Origin: Candidatus Bathyarchaeota archaeon
Lineage (GTDB): Archaea; Thermoproteota; Bathyarchaeia; TCS64
Reading direction: 5' to 3'
Assembly: GCA_030613835.1 (NCBI GenBank)
Contig: JAUWLH010000007.1
Span: 1-20,160, forward strand
DNA length: 20,160 bases
The notes below the pieces were generated by a model. The model did no database searches. It was given only the letters and a program-made list of their open reading frames with translations, and was not told where the DNA came from. Within the stretch, counting starts at the first letter, position 1, and each line of letters opens with the position of its first letter. Shown here in pieces: positions 1 through 6,958 of this stretch. The position numbers were made by a program, and so were the translations under genes.

Positions 1-856
1 CCGTAGCCCACTCCATGATCTTATCTCTCACGGGGTTCTCGATTGCCCCCCTCAGGAATAGCGCGGCGGATCCAGGGATGAAGACCTCTATCGAGCCGTG
101 TCCGAACTCGCTGAAGTTTACGTGTGTCGCGTGGATCCAGCACATCTCCATCAGGGTACAGACGGCGAACTGGTATGCGAGGCCGTAGTTGATTCCGCCG
201 CCCAGGACGAACATCTCGGTCCGGTCCTTCATTGCTAGGCCCTGCTTCCTCGCCCTCTTCTTGGCCGATGGGATCATGGGCAGCAGCTTGTCCAGGATGT
301 TATCGATGGTTTCAATCATCGCGTCACCTATCACATAACCATTCTCCCTGAATATCGAGCCAAATATGTAGTACATACTGGCCAGCTTGCCGAAGGTTAC
401 CCCCGGCGCGTCCCAGCCATATGGGTAATCGGCCTCCTCGTTGATCAAGGACTCCGTTTTCTGGGTCAAACCTACTGTTTCCCCTCCCTGCTCCTTGAAC
501 CACCTCATGGCCTTCAGGACCTCTACTGTCTTGCCCGACTGGCTGATGAAGACTCCGGCAGCTTTCTCGTCAACGGCGACCGGCTTCCTCTCCAGGAAAT
601 CCCATGAGCTGAAGTTGAACACGGGGACCTTGGTGTACTTCTCGGCGATGTAGCGTAAGGGATACTGGACGCTGTAGCTGCCTCCGCTCCCCACCATGTA
701 AAACCGTTCGTGGCTGGAGAGCTTCCTGCCTGTCTCGATCAGTAACTCCTTCTTGGACTGGACTGCCTTGATGGTATTCTCGGTTACCTCGGGCTGTAAC
801 CAGTACGGCTTGTAGTTTTCCTCTGTCAGATACTTGATGGGCTCGGACATGGACAT
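1..856 (-). CDS. SIS-domain sugar-phosphate isomerase/deglycase-like protein (partial, C-terminus off the left edge)
   Basis: An open frame on the minus strand runs from ATG at 856 (second ATG at 850) to base 1 without a stop, giving about 285 residues. The protein begins MSMSEPIKYLTEENYK. The first SIS fold is marked by FYMVGSGGSYS near residues 53-63 and by VFISQSGKTVEVLKAM near 102-117; the second starts near MFVLGGGINYG around residue 215, followed by HVNFSEFGHG. Two SIS domains in this order are typical of the GlmS isomerase half and of FrlB-like fructosamine-6-phosphate deglycases, which act on phosphorylated amino sugars in the cytoplasm. There is no glutamine amidotransferase domain at the N-terminus, so it is not GlmS itself. 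An AT-rich TATA-like stretch near 882-897 lies about 30 bases upstream of the start. The exact substrate cannot be told. Confidence 0.85.
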   Translation of the reverse strand, partial: MSMSEPIKYLTEENYKPYWLQPEVTENTIKAVQSKKELLIETGRKLSSHERFYMVGSGGSYSVQYPLRYIAEKYTKVPVFNFSSWDFLERKPVAVDEKAAGVFISQSGKTVEVLKAMRWFKEQGGETVGLTQKTESLINEEADYPYGWDAPGVTFGKLASMYYIFGSIFRENGYVIGDAMIETIDNILDKLLPMIPSAKKRARKQGLAMKDRTEMFVLGGGINYGLAYQFAVCTLMEMCWIHATHVNFSEFGHGSIEVFIPGSAALFLRGAIENPVRDKIMEWAT

Positions 857-905
857 CACTGTTGCCCAGAGAACAATGGTTAAGATATTAAAAGAGTTGG
901 ACTAG

Positions 906-1832
906 CTAGAGCTCTAACTTGAGGGCTTCCTTTAGGCCCTTGTAGCGGTTCCTAATGGTGACCTCGGTCACGCCCGCTGCGTCCGCGATCATCTTCTGTG
1001 TCCGCTTTTCGTCGTTCATCACGCACGCGATGTAGAGCGCCGCAGCGGCCAGTCCCATGGGGTCTTTTCCGGCCGTTGTCTTCATCTCCTCTGCCTTCCG
1101 GAGGATATCTACCGCCGCTTGCTGTGTGTTCTCGCTGATATCGACCTTTGCCGCGATCTTGGGGACACGGTATTGTGCCTTGGGGATGGGCATACTCATC
1201 TTCAGCTCCCTGAGGAGTAGCCTGTAACACCTCGCAAGGTCCTTCTTCTCGATTGTGCTGTGTTCGCTCAGCTCACGCAGGGTCCTAGGTGTACCGGTTA
1301 CCCTGCAAGCCGCATATAGACTGGCGGCCGCGATGGCGCTGATGCTCCTACCTCGTACAAGTCCCTTCTCAAGGGCCTTCCTGTAGATGACGGCTGCCCT
1401 CTCCTTTACGGACTTTGGGATGTGGAGCTTATCTGTGAGCCTGCTTAGTTCTGTCATGGCATGGCTCAGGTTCCTGTCTACGCTGCTCTGATAGCTTGAC
1501 CTGATATGCCATTTCTTGAGCCTGAGCATCTGGAACATGGTTTTTGTGGGAATGGTCCTCCCGAAGGCGTCCTTGCCCACTTGCCCGATCATAGTACTCA
1601 GTCCTTTGTCGTGAACGCTAAAGCTTAGTGGCATCCCTACACGGCTGCGTGACTCACGTTCATCCTGGCTGAATGCCCGCCACTCTGGGCCCTCATTAAT
1701 CATGCTATCCGCCATTACAAGGCCACATGTTCCGCATATACGCTCACCAGATCTGCCATCGATAATAATCTGCTTGCTCCCGCACTCGGGGCACATGTCG
1801 GTACTGGCTTCCATTTTTGAATTTCTTTGCAC
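906..1832 (-). CDS. tfb: Transcription initiation factor B (TFB / TFIIB)
   Basis: TFB bridges TATA-bound TBP and RNA polymerase at archaeal promoters. The 308-residue length is normal. The N-terminal zinc ribbon has C14, C17, C33 and C36, followed by the conserved linker around EGPEWRAFSQDE. Two cyclin-like repeats follow, roughly residues 110-205 and 210-305; the second ends in a helix-turn-helix (QKMIADAAGVTEVTIRNRYK), the region that in this family reads the BRE element. The start is GTG at 1832, supported by GGTGA (complement of 1838-1842) five bases upstream; ATG at 1814 is the alternative. The leader contains a perfect 9-base inverted repeat (separate entry). Archaea often carry several TFB paralogues, so this may be one of a set. 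Confidence 0.96.
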   Translation of the reverse strand: MQRNSKMEASTDMCPECGSKQIIIDGRSGERICGTCGLVMADSMINEGPEWRAFSQDERESRSRVGMPLSFSVHDKGLSTMIGQVGKDAFGRTIPTKTMFQMLRLKKWHIRSSYQSSVDRNLSHAMTELSRLTDKLHIPKSVKERAAVIYRKALEKGLVRGRSISAIAAASLYAACRVTGTPRTLRELSEHSTIEKKDLARCYRLLLRELKMSMPIPKAQYRVPKIAAKVDISENTQQAAVDILRKAEEMKTTAGKDPMGLAAAALYIACVMNDEKRTQKMIADAAGVTEVTIRNRYKGLKEALKLEL

Positions 1833-1863
1833 TTATTTCACCTTTTGTGAGTCACGGGAATCT

Positions 1864-1885
1864 AACAATTCCTCTTGGAATTGTT
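1864..1885 (-). promoter_or_regulatory. Perfect 9-bp inverted repeat upstream of tfb (leader hairpin or operator)
   Basis: AACAATTCC (1864-1872) and GGAATTGTT (1877-1885) are perfect complements separated by four bases. The repeat lies 32-53 bases before the tfb GTG start. If the TATATAAA at 1921-1928 serves tfb (TTTATATA on the minus strand), transcription would begin near 1897 and the repeat would fold as a hairpin in the leader. It could instead be a protein-binding operator. Confidence 0.5.
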
Positions 1886-2053
1886 TTCGCGTGAAGGGTA
1901 GCGATACAGCAACAATCGCGTATATAAAGCATTCGGTCATACTTATCATAGTTTCTATACCAAATGACGTAATTGCTAGTATATAATTAAACAATTCAAT
2001 ACCTATTATACAAATTTGATGTGTTATTTATAAATAAATGTACGGTGGCACCC

Positions 2054-2060
2054 TTTTTAT
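2054..2060 (+). promoter_or_regulatory. TATA box of the phosphorylase-like gene
   Basis: TTTTTAT is centred 26 bases upstream of ATG 2083, the spacing expected for a leaderless archaeal transcript. A second AT-rich element, TTATAAATA near 2027-2036, could serve the earlier ATG at 2068. The spacing is the main reason for preferring the 2083 start. Confidence 0.45.
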
Positions 2061-2082
2061 CGCGTAGATGAGCCTTCTCGGT

Positions 2083-2943
2083 ATGGCAAATATACCGAAA
2101 GTCAAGATAGCCGTGCTGGGGGGCAGCACGACTATAGGCGCGAACTTCCCCCGCGCGTACCAGGGGGTCAAGGTGATCGCCGATGACCTTGTTTTTGATA
2201 CGCCTTTCGGACCCACGGCACCCTTCACCCACGCCGAGGTCGATGACAAGGAGTTCCTCTACGTTGATTTCCACGGCATCAACAGGCAGATCAGGAACAC
2301 GGGGCCGGACAGCAGTGGCGAGAGAGTCTTTTATGTGCTCTGGAAGGCTGGGGTCAGGAAGGTGATAGGCACGGCGTTGTGTGGTTCCACGAACAGGCTC
2401 TTGGACCCTGCGGACGTGGTTATTCCAGATGACTTTGTGGATTTCACCACGAAGCGGCCCCAGATGTTGATGGTGAACCTGCAGGACCTGGGCCACGATG
2501 TTCCAAGATACAGCTACAGGCTGTACCAGCCGACATGCCCGATGCTGAGTGATAGCCTGGTGGTATCATGTGAGGAGGCGGGTTTCCCAAGGGTCTTCAA
2601 GAGGGGCATCGTGGGCGTGGCGGAGGGGCCTAGGCTTGAGAGCCCCGCTGAGATCAGGCTCAGATACCAGAACCTGGGCATCGATATCGTGACCATGAAC
2701 TTTGTGCCAGAGGTGTTCTTCGCAAGAGAGCTTGGGATGTGCTACGCTGCCATCGAGCTGGTGTCCAACTACGGTGAGGGCTTGATCGATCCCCGTTGGG
2801 AGGGCAACACGGCGTTCAAGGAGTTCCAGAAGAGGTGGAGCGCCCCTGCCTCGGAGGCTATCCTGGGGGCATTGAGGGCCATGGACCCGGACAACAACTC
2901 CTGTGGCTGCGGCTCGTACCGCTGGGAGAGCATCCTCCTCTAA
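2083..2943 (+). CDS. Divergent purine nucleoside / methylthioadenosine phosphorylase family protein
   Basis: The family cleaves purine nucleosides or methylthioadenosine with phosphate. With start ATG 2083 the protein is 286 residues, the usual size, and opens with the phosphate-loop region VKIAVLGGST. Later landmarks are DTPFGPTAP, ALCGSTNRLLDPADVVIPDDFVDFTTKRP, EGPRLESPAEIRLR and NFVPEVFFARELGMCYA, all matching the trimeric PNP/MTAP family. Key positions differ from human MTAP as I recall it: ARHG is replaced by DFHG, MTTVPE by MNFVPE, and the purine-reading TDYD by SNYG. The Asn at that position is PNP-like and would suit 6-oxopurines. The C-terminus has CGC, resembling the CXC disulfide of some archaeal MTAPs. 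An in-frame ATG at 2068 is the alternative start. Family membership is firm; activity and substrate are open. Confidence 0.85.
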   Translation: MANIPKVKIAVLGGSTTIGANFPRAYQGVKVIADDLVFDTPFGPTAPFTHAEVDDKEFLYVDFHGINRQIRNTGPDSSGERVFYVLWKAGVRKVIGTALCGSTNRLLDPADVVIPDDFVDFTTKRPQMLMVNLQDLGHDVPRYSYRLYQPTCPMLSDSLVVSCEEAGFPRVFKRGIVGVAEGPRLESPAEIRLRYQNLGIDIVTMNFVPEVFFARELGMCYAAIELVSNYGEGLIDPRWEGNTAFKEFQKRWSAPASEAILGALRAMDPDNNSCGCGSYRWESILL

Positions 2944-3005
2944 TATTGCTTCAAGTAGCATGCAATAAAAAAATATTTTTATACAATGGGGTCTGGTGCT
3001 TACCC

Positions 3006-3496
3006 CTGAGTGATATCAAGGCAATTGTTGGAGGCGTTCTCATAGACGGGAGTGGTTTTGAGCCGGTAGAGGACTCAATTATTATCATTAAAGGGGATAT
3101 CATCGAAGCGGTTGGCTTGAAGCTCAAGTACAGTGTGCCCGATGGCGCGGAGGTCATCGATGCATCGGGGATGACGGTGATGCTAGGACTCATTGACGCC
3201 CATGTCCATTTCAACGATAGCAGAAACCACATCTTCGCAGAGAGATCATGCCCACGTCTGGGCTGAGGCTACTTGGGGCGGCGGAGGACGCGTATGATGC
3301 ACTGAAGGCTGGGTTCACGACTATGCGCGGCATGCATGGTGCACAGGCGCTGGACCTGAAGAAAGGGATCGCGGAAGGCACCATCAAGGGGCCGAGGATC
3401 AAAGCGTCAGGTCACGCGTTGAGCCAGACCTTCGGCCACAGCGCGCGTATTATTTCATGGATGATGCTCAGGAAGGATGATTATTTAAGGTCATGA
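3006..3496 (+). pseudogene. Amidohydrolase (imidazolonepropionase/prolidase-like) remnant, frameshifted and C-terminally truncated
   Basis: The first frame reads KAIVGGVLIDGSGFEPVEDS, then GMTVMLGLIDAHVHFNDS, the classic amidohydrolase start with the metal-binding HVH. It ends at TGA 3264-3266. A second frame overlaps it from about 3236 and continues with LGAAEDAYDALKAGFTTMRG, then KKGIAEGTIKGPRIKASGHAL and GHSA, which is exactly what should follow in this family. A shift between about 3230 and 3247 therefore breaks one original gene. The second frame stops at 3496, some 250-300 residues short of the family length, so the remaining metal ligands and most of the barrel are gone. No ATG fits the first frame; CTG at 3006 is the expected start by spacing from the TATA-like TATTTTTATA at about 2974-2983. 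The intact family hydrolyses cyclic amide or dipeptide bonds. Confidence 0.85.
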
Positions 3497-3518
3497 AGGG
3501 GCTCTCGTGGTGGTTAAT

Positions 3519-3917
3519 ATGATAAAAGTTTCAGAGGAGATCAAGGAAGCCTTCAATACCCAGAGGGTCATCCCGATGGCCACCGTAAACAGCGAAGGCA
3601 CGCCGAACGTCATCTACGTGGGCATGTGGTGGTGGGAAGGAGACGACACAGTATGCGTTGTCAACAATTATCTCAACAAGACGTTGCAGAACATCGAGGA
3701 CAACGGAAAGGTCAGCTTCGTATGCTATGGCAAGAACGGTAGCTTCCAGATCAAGTGCGAGGCAAAGAACAAGACTGAGGGGTCCATCTATGAGAAGGGA
3801 GTCAAGGTCGCAAAGGACCGCGAGAAGCCATATCCAGGCAGGTCAACTGTTGCATGTAAGGTCGTCGAGGTCTACCAAGGAAGCGGTGGAAAAGGAGCGG
3901 GTGATAAAATCGCCTAA
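3519..3917 (+). CDS. Pyridoxamine 5'-phosphate oxidase-fold (flavin-binding) protein
   Basis: A 132-residue protein beginning MIKVSEEIKEAFNTQRV with PMATVNSEGTPNVIYVGMW, the first strands of the split-barrel PPOX fold, followed by LNKTLQNIEDNGKVSFVCY and CKVVEVYQG near the C-terminus. Small proteins of this fold bind FMN, F420 or haem and act as reductases or flavin carriers; many have no known substrate. ATG 3519 is preferred; GTG at 3507 and 3510 are in frame upstream. TTATTTAA at 3481-3488 is a plausible TATA box. The gene follows the broken amidohydrolase by 22 bases and converges on the DUF2153-like gene with a 5-base gap. Function within the fold cannot be assigned. Confidence 0.75.
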   Translation: MIKVSEEIKEAFNTQRVIPMATVNSEGTPNVIYVGMWWWEGDDTVCVVNNYLNKTLQNIEDNGKVSFVCYGKNGSFQIKCEAKNKTEGSIYEKGVKVAKDREKPYPGRSTVACKVVEVYQGSGGKGAGDKIA

Positions 3918-3922
3918 TTTTT

Positions 3923-4252
3923 TTAGATAACAAACTTGTTGGGCTCTTCCTCTCGCTGCTTGCCCAGTCCCTTCTGGAGACCGCTATCGGTGATCTCCCT
4001 GTCGTATTCCACAAACTGGGTGACCATGTCTATGAGCTGGTCGCTCATCTCCAGGAGCTCCTCCTGTGTGAACTGGCTCATGACCTCCGGGCTGTTGACC
4101 CACTGCATCCAGCCGCCGAGGCTCTGGCTGAGTGCCCCGAAGCTGAATCTCATGCCCTTGACCAAATCAAGTCGGTCCAGGTCCCTCTGGCTCTTGAGTT
4201 GTTCAAGCTTTTCTATCGTCTTCTGCAGCCTGTCTGTCCAGCTTACATTCAT
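3923..4252 (-). CDS. DUF2153-like archaeal protein of unknown function
   Basis: A 109-residue, mostly helical soluble protein. It has an amphipathic N-terminal helix (DRLQKTIEKLEQLKSQRDLDR), the stretch DLVKGMRFSFGALSQSLGGWMQWVNSPEVMSQFTQEELLEM, and a charged tail. The pattern of a SQSLGGWMQW core followed by a TQEEL helix resembles the archaeal DUF2153 family as I recall it. No catalytic residues, membrane segments or metal sites are visible. ATG 4252 is the only good start; TAATAAG at 4280-4286 is a possible promoter about 31 bases upstream. An overlapping plus-strand frame of similar size is low-complexity and is not a gene. No function can be proposed. Confidence 0.75.
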   Translation of the reverse strand: MNVSWTDRLQKTIEKLEQLKSQRDLDRLDLVKGMRFSFGALSQSLGGWMQWVNSPEVMSQFTQEELLEMSDQLIDMVTQFVEYDREITDSGLQKGLGKQREEEPNKFVI

Positions 4253-4309
4253 TTTCAGTCTCGGTATCTAGGATTTGGCTTGTAATAAGCTGTGTGGGTC
4301 ATATGATCA

Positions 4310-4317
4310 TTTAAATT
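4310..4317 (+). promoter_or_regulatory. TATA box of tRNA-Ser
   Basis: TTTAAATT is centred about 30 bases upstream of the mature tRNA 5' end, the normal distance for an archaeal tRNA promoter with a few leader bases. Confidence 0.6.
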
Positions 4318-4343
4318 CGGGCTAGGCGGGTTAATGGTTGGTT

Positions 4344-4431
4344 GCCGGGGTCGCTTAGCCTGGTAGAGCGCCAGCCTGGAAAGCTGGTGTCCGTTTCGGA
4401 CTCAAGGGTTCGAATCCCTTTCCCGGCGCCA
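4344..4431 (+). tRNA. tRNA-Ser (anticodon GGA), CCA encoded
   Basis: The acceptor stem is GCCGGGG (4344-4350) with TCCCGGC (4421-4427), one G-U pair, then discriminator G4428 and an encoded CCA (4429-4431). The D stem is GCT/AGC (4353-4355 with 4367-4369). The anticodon stem is CCAGC/GCTGG around loop CTGGAAA, with anticodon GGA at 4378-4380 reading UCC and UCU serine codons. A long variable arm with stem GTCCG/CGGAC marks the class II serine type. The T arm is AAGGG-TTCGAAT-CCCTT. There is no intron. A T-run at 4433-4437 is a likely terminator. The cognate synthetase gene serS is at 16171-17472. Confidence 0.97.
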
Positions 4432-4496
4432 CTTTTTCGGTACTTGTGGGTTGTTACTTGGTAAATTTTTTATAGTGGATGGATGAGGTGGGAACT

Positions 4497-4578
4497 AGTG
4501 GGCGTATTTCCCCGCGTTAGGCGCCGGTGTTTCGATTCTGTTATTAGGTTAGACGCGGAAAATACTCCAGTGTTTTAG
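4497..4578 (+). promoter_or_regulatory. Possible structured leader or small RNA upstream of the MBL hydrolase gene
   Basis: TTTTTTATA at 4466-4474 predicts transcription from about 4497, some 80 bases before the hydrolase ATG. GTATTT (4504-4509) pairs with AAATAC (4560-4565) and CCGCG (4512-4516) with CGCGG (4554-4558), leaving a small 2x1 internal loop, so an 11-pair stem closes a 37-base loop. That loop contains the palindrome GGCGCC. I recognise no known riboswitch or sRNA family. It may be a 5' leader, a separate RNA or chance. Confidence 0.4.
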
Positions 4579-5211
4579 ATGGTAAGGATACTTGAGGGAA
4601 TTTACAGCATCGACCACAGCGCCGACGGGAACCACAGCATGGAGAGTTGGATTCTTGATTGCGAGAAGACCATCCTCGTTGACGGGGGTATGACCGGCGA
4701 GCACGTCAAGGGGATCGGGACGGAGTTGGAGTCCATGGGCAAGAGTTGGAAGGACGTTGACCTCATACTCATCACCCACAAGCACGGGGACCACATTAAC
4801 AACCTACCCGAGCTGGTGGAGCTCACGGGGGCACCTATAAAGGCTCAGAGGCTTGAGGCCCCGCTGATTGAGACCGCCAAAGGCGTCAAGGTGGGGGAGC
4901 TTGAGGACGGCGAGGTGTTGCCTTACTGTGGAGGCATTGAGGTCATCCACGTGCCCGGCCACAGCGAGGGGAACAGCTGCTACTACTTGAAGGCGAGGGG
5001 GACCATCATCGCCGGGGATACCATATTCGCGGACGAGGCGGGGGAGCTGATGCCGCCTCCTGAGAGGTACTGCCTGGACGTGGAGCAGGCCACTAGTGGA
5101 ATGAGGCGGCTCCTTAACTATGATTTTGACAACCTCATTTACACCCACGGCAAGGACATCATCGGGGGCGCCAAAGATAGGGTCAGAGCCCTGGTGGAGA
5201 AGCACAGCTAG
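4579..5211 (+). CDS. Metallo-beta-lactamase-fold hydrolase
   Basis: A 210-residue protein of the glyoxalase II/MBL superfamily. The full two-metal site is visible: H67-x-H69-x-D71-H72 in THKHGDH, H128 in HVPGHSEG, D147 in AGDTIF and H190 in YTHGKD. This predicts an active zinc- or iron-dependent hydrolase of a thioester, lactone or similar bond. There is no signal peptide, so it is cytoplasmic. Start ATG 4579 follows the putative structured leader, and the MFS transporter begins 44 bases downstream on the same strand, so the two may be co-transcribed. The superfamily is too broad for a substrate call. The absence of a separate C-terminal substrate-binding domain argues against classical GloB. 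Confidence 0.88.
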   Translation: MVRILEGIYSIDHSADGNHSMESWILDCEKTILVDGGMTGEHVKGIGTELESMGKSWKDVDLILITHKHGDHINNLPELVELTGAPIKAQRLEAPLIETAKGVKVGELEDGEVLPYCGGIEVIHVPGHSEGNSCYYLKARGTIIAGDTIFADEAGELMPPPERYCLDVEQATSGMRRLLNYDFDNLIYTHGKDIIGGAKDRVRALVEKHS

Positions 5212-5255
5212 ATCATCGAAGGTGATAACTACCCTTCCAGCCCTTTCTTTCCTCC

Positions 5256-6431
5256 ATGGTGGTCAGGCCGCGGTGGTGGAGCTACAACTACACCGTTTTG
5301 ATGATTACGTGGATGGGCTGGATCAGCATATACCTAGCTCGCTCGGTCCTGCCACCGGTTCTGCCGGTGCTCACCGAGGAGATGGGCCTGACTCACGCCC
5401 AGAGCGGTCTGCTTGAGACAGCGTATCTCATTGGTTACATAATAAGCAAGGTCCCGGCGGGGAGGTTCAGCAGACGTTTTGGCGCAAAGAAAGTCTTGGC
5501 CGGCAGCATGGTTGGGTACGGTGCATCAACCCTTCTCATCTCCTCTGCACAGGGCTACACCCACGTGTTCATCCTTCGATTCCTGGTGGGCCTCTTTCAG
5601 GGGGTTCACCTTCCAGTCGCAAACGCTCTGCTGAGTGACCGTTTCGGTTCGAAGCAGGGCAGGGCCATAGGGTTCAACGAGTCCGGTGCGAACGTGGGCA
5701 ACACCCTAGCTTTCCCGGTCGCAGTCAGTATCCTATCCGTCTGGGGCTGGAGGGTGGCATTCATCGCGTTATCAATACCCGCCTTTCTTCTGGCTGTCGT
5801 GACCTTGACATTGATGAAACCGGAGGAGGAAGGCAGTGATGTCTCGGAAACATCGAACGGTGATCTGAGGGAGTATTCCAAGGTTCTTATCCCCCTTGCC
5901 CTGAGCCACGCGACCTACAACCTGGTCCTGAGAACCACGTTCACGTTCATGCCGTCCTTCCTAGTTGAGTTCAGGGACATGACGGTGGCCTCCGCGGGCT
6001 TCCTCGCCATGGTCCTACCATTCGCGGGTATTTTTGCCAAGATGGGAAGCGGCTTCATCCTTGAGAGGCTGGGGCCCAAAGCGTCCATCACAGGGGCATC
6101 CGCGTTGAGCGCCGTGTTCCTAGCGGGGCTGACGATGGGCCCTGGCGAGTTATGGGTTGGGTTGAACCTTATGATCCTCGGCCTGACCCTGTACAGCTAC
6201 TCGCCGATAATCTACTCCTCAACAACCGGATCGCTCCCATCCAACCTGAAACCTGTTGGGCTAGGGGTGGTCACCATGTTCGGTAACCTTGTTGGGGCTA
6301 TCTCAATCTCGGCCGTGGGCACATTGATAGATTCCAGCGGCTACAGCCTCGCGTTCATAGTCATAGCAGTAGTAACATTAGCCAACTCCGCCCTGATTCA
6401 CCTATCATTTCCTAAGGTAGAAATACGGTGA
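5256..6431 (+). CDS. Major facilitator superfamily transporter
   Basis: A 391-residue, strongly hydrophobic protein with a 12-helix MFS pattern. The helix 2-3 loop carries the MFS signature GRFSRRFGAKKV at residues 69-80. GFNESGANVGNT lies near helix 5. A polar central loop (KPEEEGSDVSETSNGD) separates the two six-helix halves near residues 188-203. Sequence style resembles the anion:cation symporter and nitrate/cyanate-type MFS branches, which move small organic anions, but no substrate residue set is recognisable. It is an inner-membrane protein. Start ATG 5256 is the first good one and gives a normal short N-terminus before helix 1. Its stop overlaps the GTG of a solute-binding-protein remnant by four bases. 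Confidence 0.9.
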   Translation: MVVRPRWWSYNYTVLMITWMGWISIYLARSVLPPVLPVLTEEMGLTHAQSGLLETAYLIGYIISKVPAGRFSRRFGAKKVLAGSMVGYGASTLLISSAQGYTHVFILRFLVGLFQGVHLPVANALLSDRFGSKQGRAIGFNESGANVGNTLAFPVAVSILSVWGWRVAFIALSIPAFLLAVVTLTLMKPEEEGSDVSETSNGDLREYSKVLIPLALSHATYNLVLRTTFTFMPSFLVEFRDMTVASAGFLAMVLPFAGIFAKMGSGFILERLGPKASITGASALSAVFLAGLTMGPGELWVGLNLMILGLTLYSYSPIIYSSTTGSLPSNLKPVGLGVVTMFGNLVGAISISAVGTLIDSSGYSLAFIVIAVVTLANSALIHLSFPKVEIR

Positions 6432-6607
6432 TCATCGGCGCTGGGGTCTACATTAACTCCTCAACCGAGCGAAGTGAAGTTGTCATCTTCACCTCGGTGG
6501 ATCAGATATACTCCGAGCCAGTTCTGGAGAAATATGAGGAGGAGATGGGGATCAAGGTCAAGGCCGAGATCGAGGCGTACGACCTCACTGAGTCCGGCCT
6601 ATTCTGA
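6428..6607 (+). pseudogene. Remnant of an iron(III)-type ABC transporter solute-binding protein (N-terminal fragment)
   Basis: A 59-codon frame from GTG 6428 to TGA 6605-6607 reads SEVVIFTSVDQIYSEPVLEK, then YEEEMGIKVKAE and YDLTESGL. This matches the start of the mature part of FbpA/AfuA-like periplasmic proteins, whose common form is VVVYTSVDQxxSEPILxxFExxTGIKVKAVYDTE. The family is about 320-400 residues long, so the rest, including most ligand-binding residues, is missing. There is also no signal peptide or lipobox. The GTG overlaps the MFS stop, which may be accidental. No ABC permease or ATPase gene is adjacent. The fragment is probably not functional, although a short translated product cannot be excluded. 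Confidence 0.7.
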
Positions 6608-6619
6608 GCGAAGACACTG

Positions 6620-6952
6620 ATGAACGTCCACAACAAGGTGAACATCATATCAGTGGGCTTCAACGAGAGCGGCAGCCCTGCGAGGAAAGGGGACGCCTTC
6701 ATCAAGTCGGACCAGGTGCTATGGGCCATCGCCGTGGAGTCTGGGAGCGCGGTCTTCTCATCCATGGACCTTGATACCGCAACCGAGATCGTGTACGAGT
6801 TGATGACGCCTGCCATGCCAGAGGAGAAGGCCCTTACCGAAGAGGCAGCTGCCCAGGTACCCAAGTGCTCCAAATGCGGCAAGCCCGTCACGTGGGTTGA
6901 GCAGTACAAGCGGTGGTACTGTTACAGCTGCCAGGAGTACCTGGAAGCTTAA
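6620..6952 (+). CDS. Hypothetical protein with C-terminal zinc ribbon
   Basis: A 110-residue protein in two parts. Residues 1-70 look like a small alpha/beta domain (NVHNKVNIISVGFNESGS, then DQVLWAIAVESGSAVFSSMDLDTATEIVYELM). The C-terminus has a zinc ribbon with CSKCGKPVTW, then WYCYSCQEYL, giving two CxxC pairs. There is no signal peptide or membrane helix. Such ribbons usually mediate protein or nucleic-acid contact, but nothing here shows which. ATG 6620 is the first in-frame start, 12 bases after the solute-binding remnant, and no clear TATA or Shine-Dalgarno is seen, so it may be translated from the upstream message. It converges on the FAD oxidoreductase gene with a 6-base gap. Confidence 0.65.
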   Translation: MNVHNKVNIISVGFNESGSPARKGDAFIKSDQVLWAIAVESGSAVFSSMDLDTATEIVYELMTPAMPEEKALTEEAAAQVPKCSKCGKPVTWVEQYKRWYCYSCQEYLEA

Positions 6953-6958
6953 TTTTCT

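Noticed and set aside
441..653. 70-residue plus-strand frame
   Set aside because: It is antisense to the SIS-domain gene, which continues in frame through the region with clear motifs.
3936..4271. 111-residue plus-strand frame over the DUF2153-like gene
   Set aside because: It is Ser/Leu/Trp-rich and lacks domain structure, whereas the minus-strand product has a sensible helical composition, a good start and a family resemblance.
4344..4431. tRNA-Ser as an integration (att) site
   Set aside because: No duplicated tRNA 3' end was seen downstream by eye and no integrase gene is in the window.
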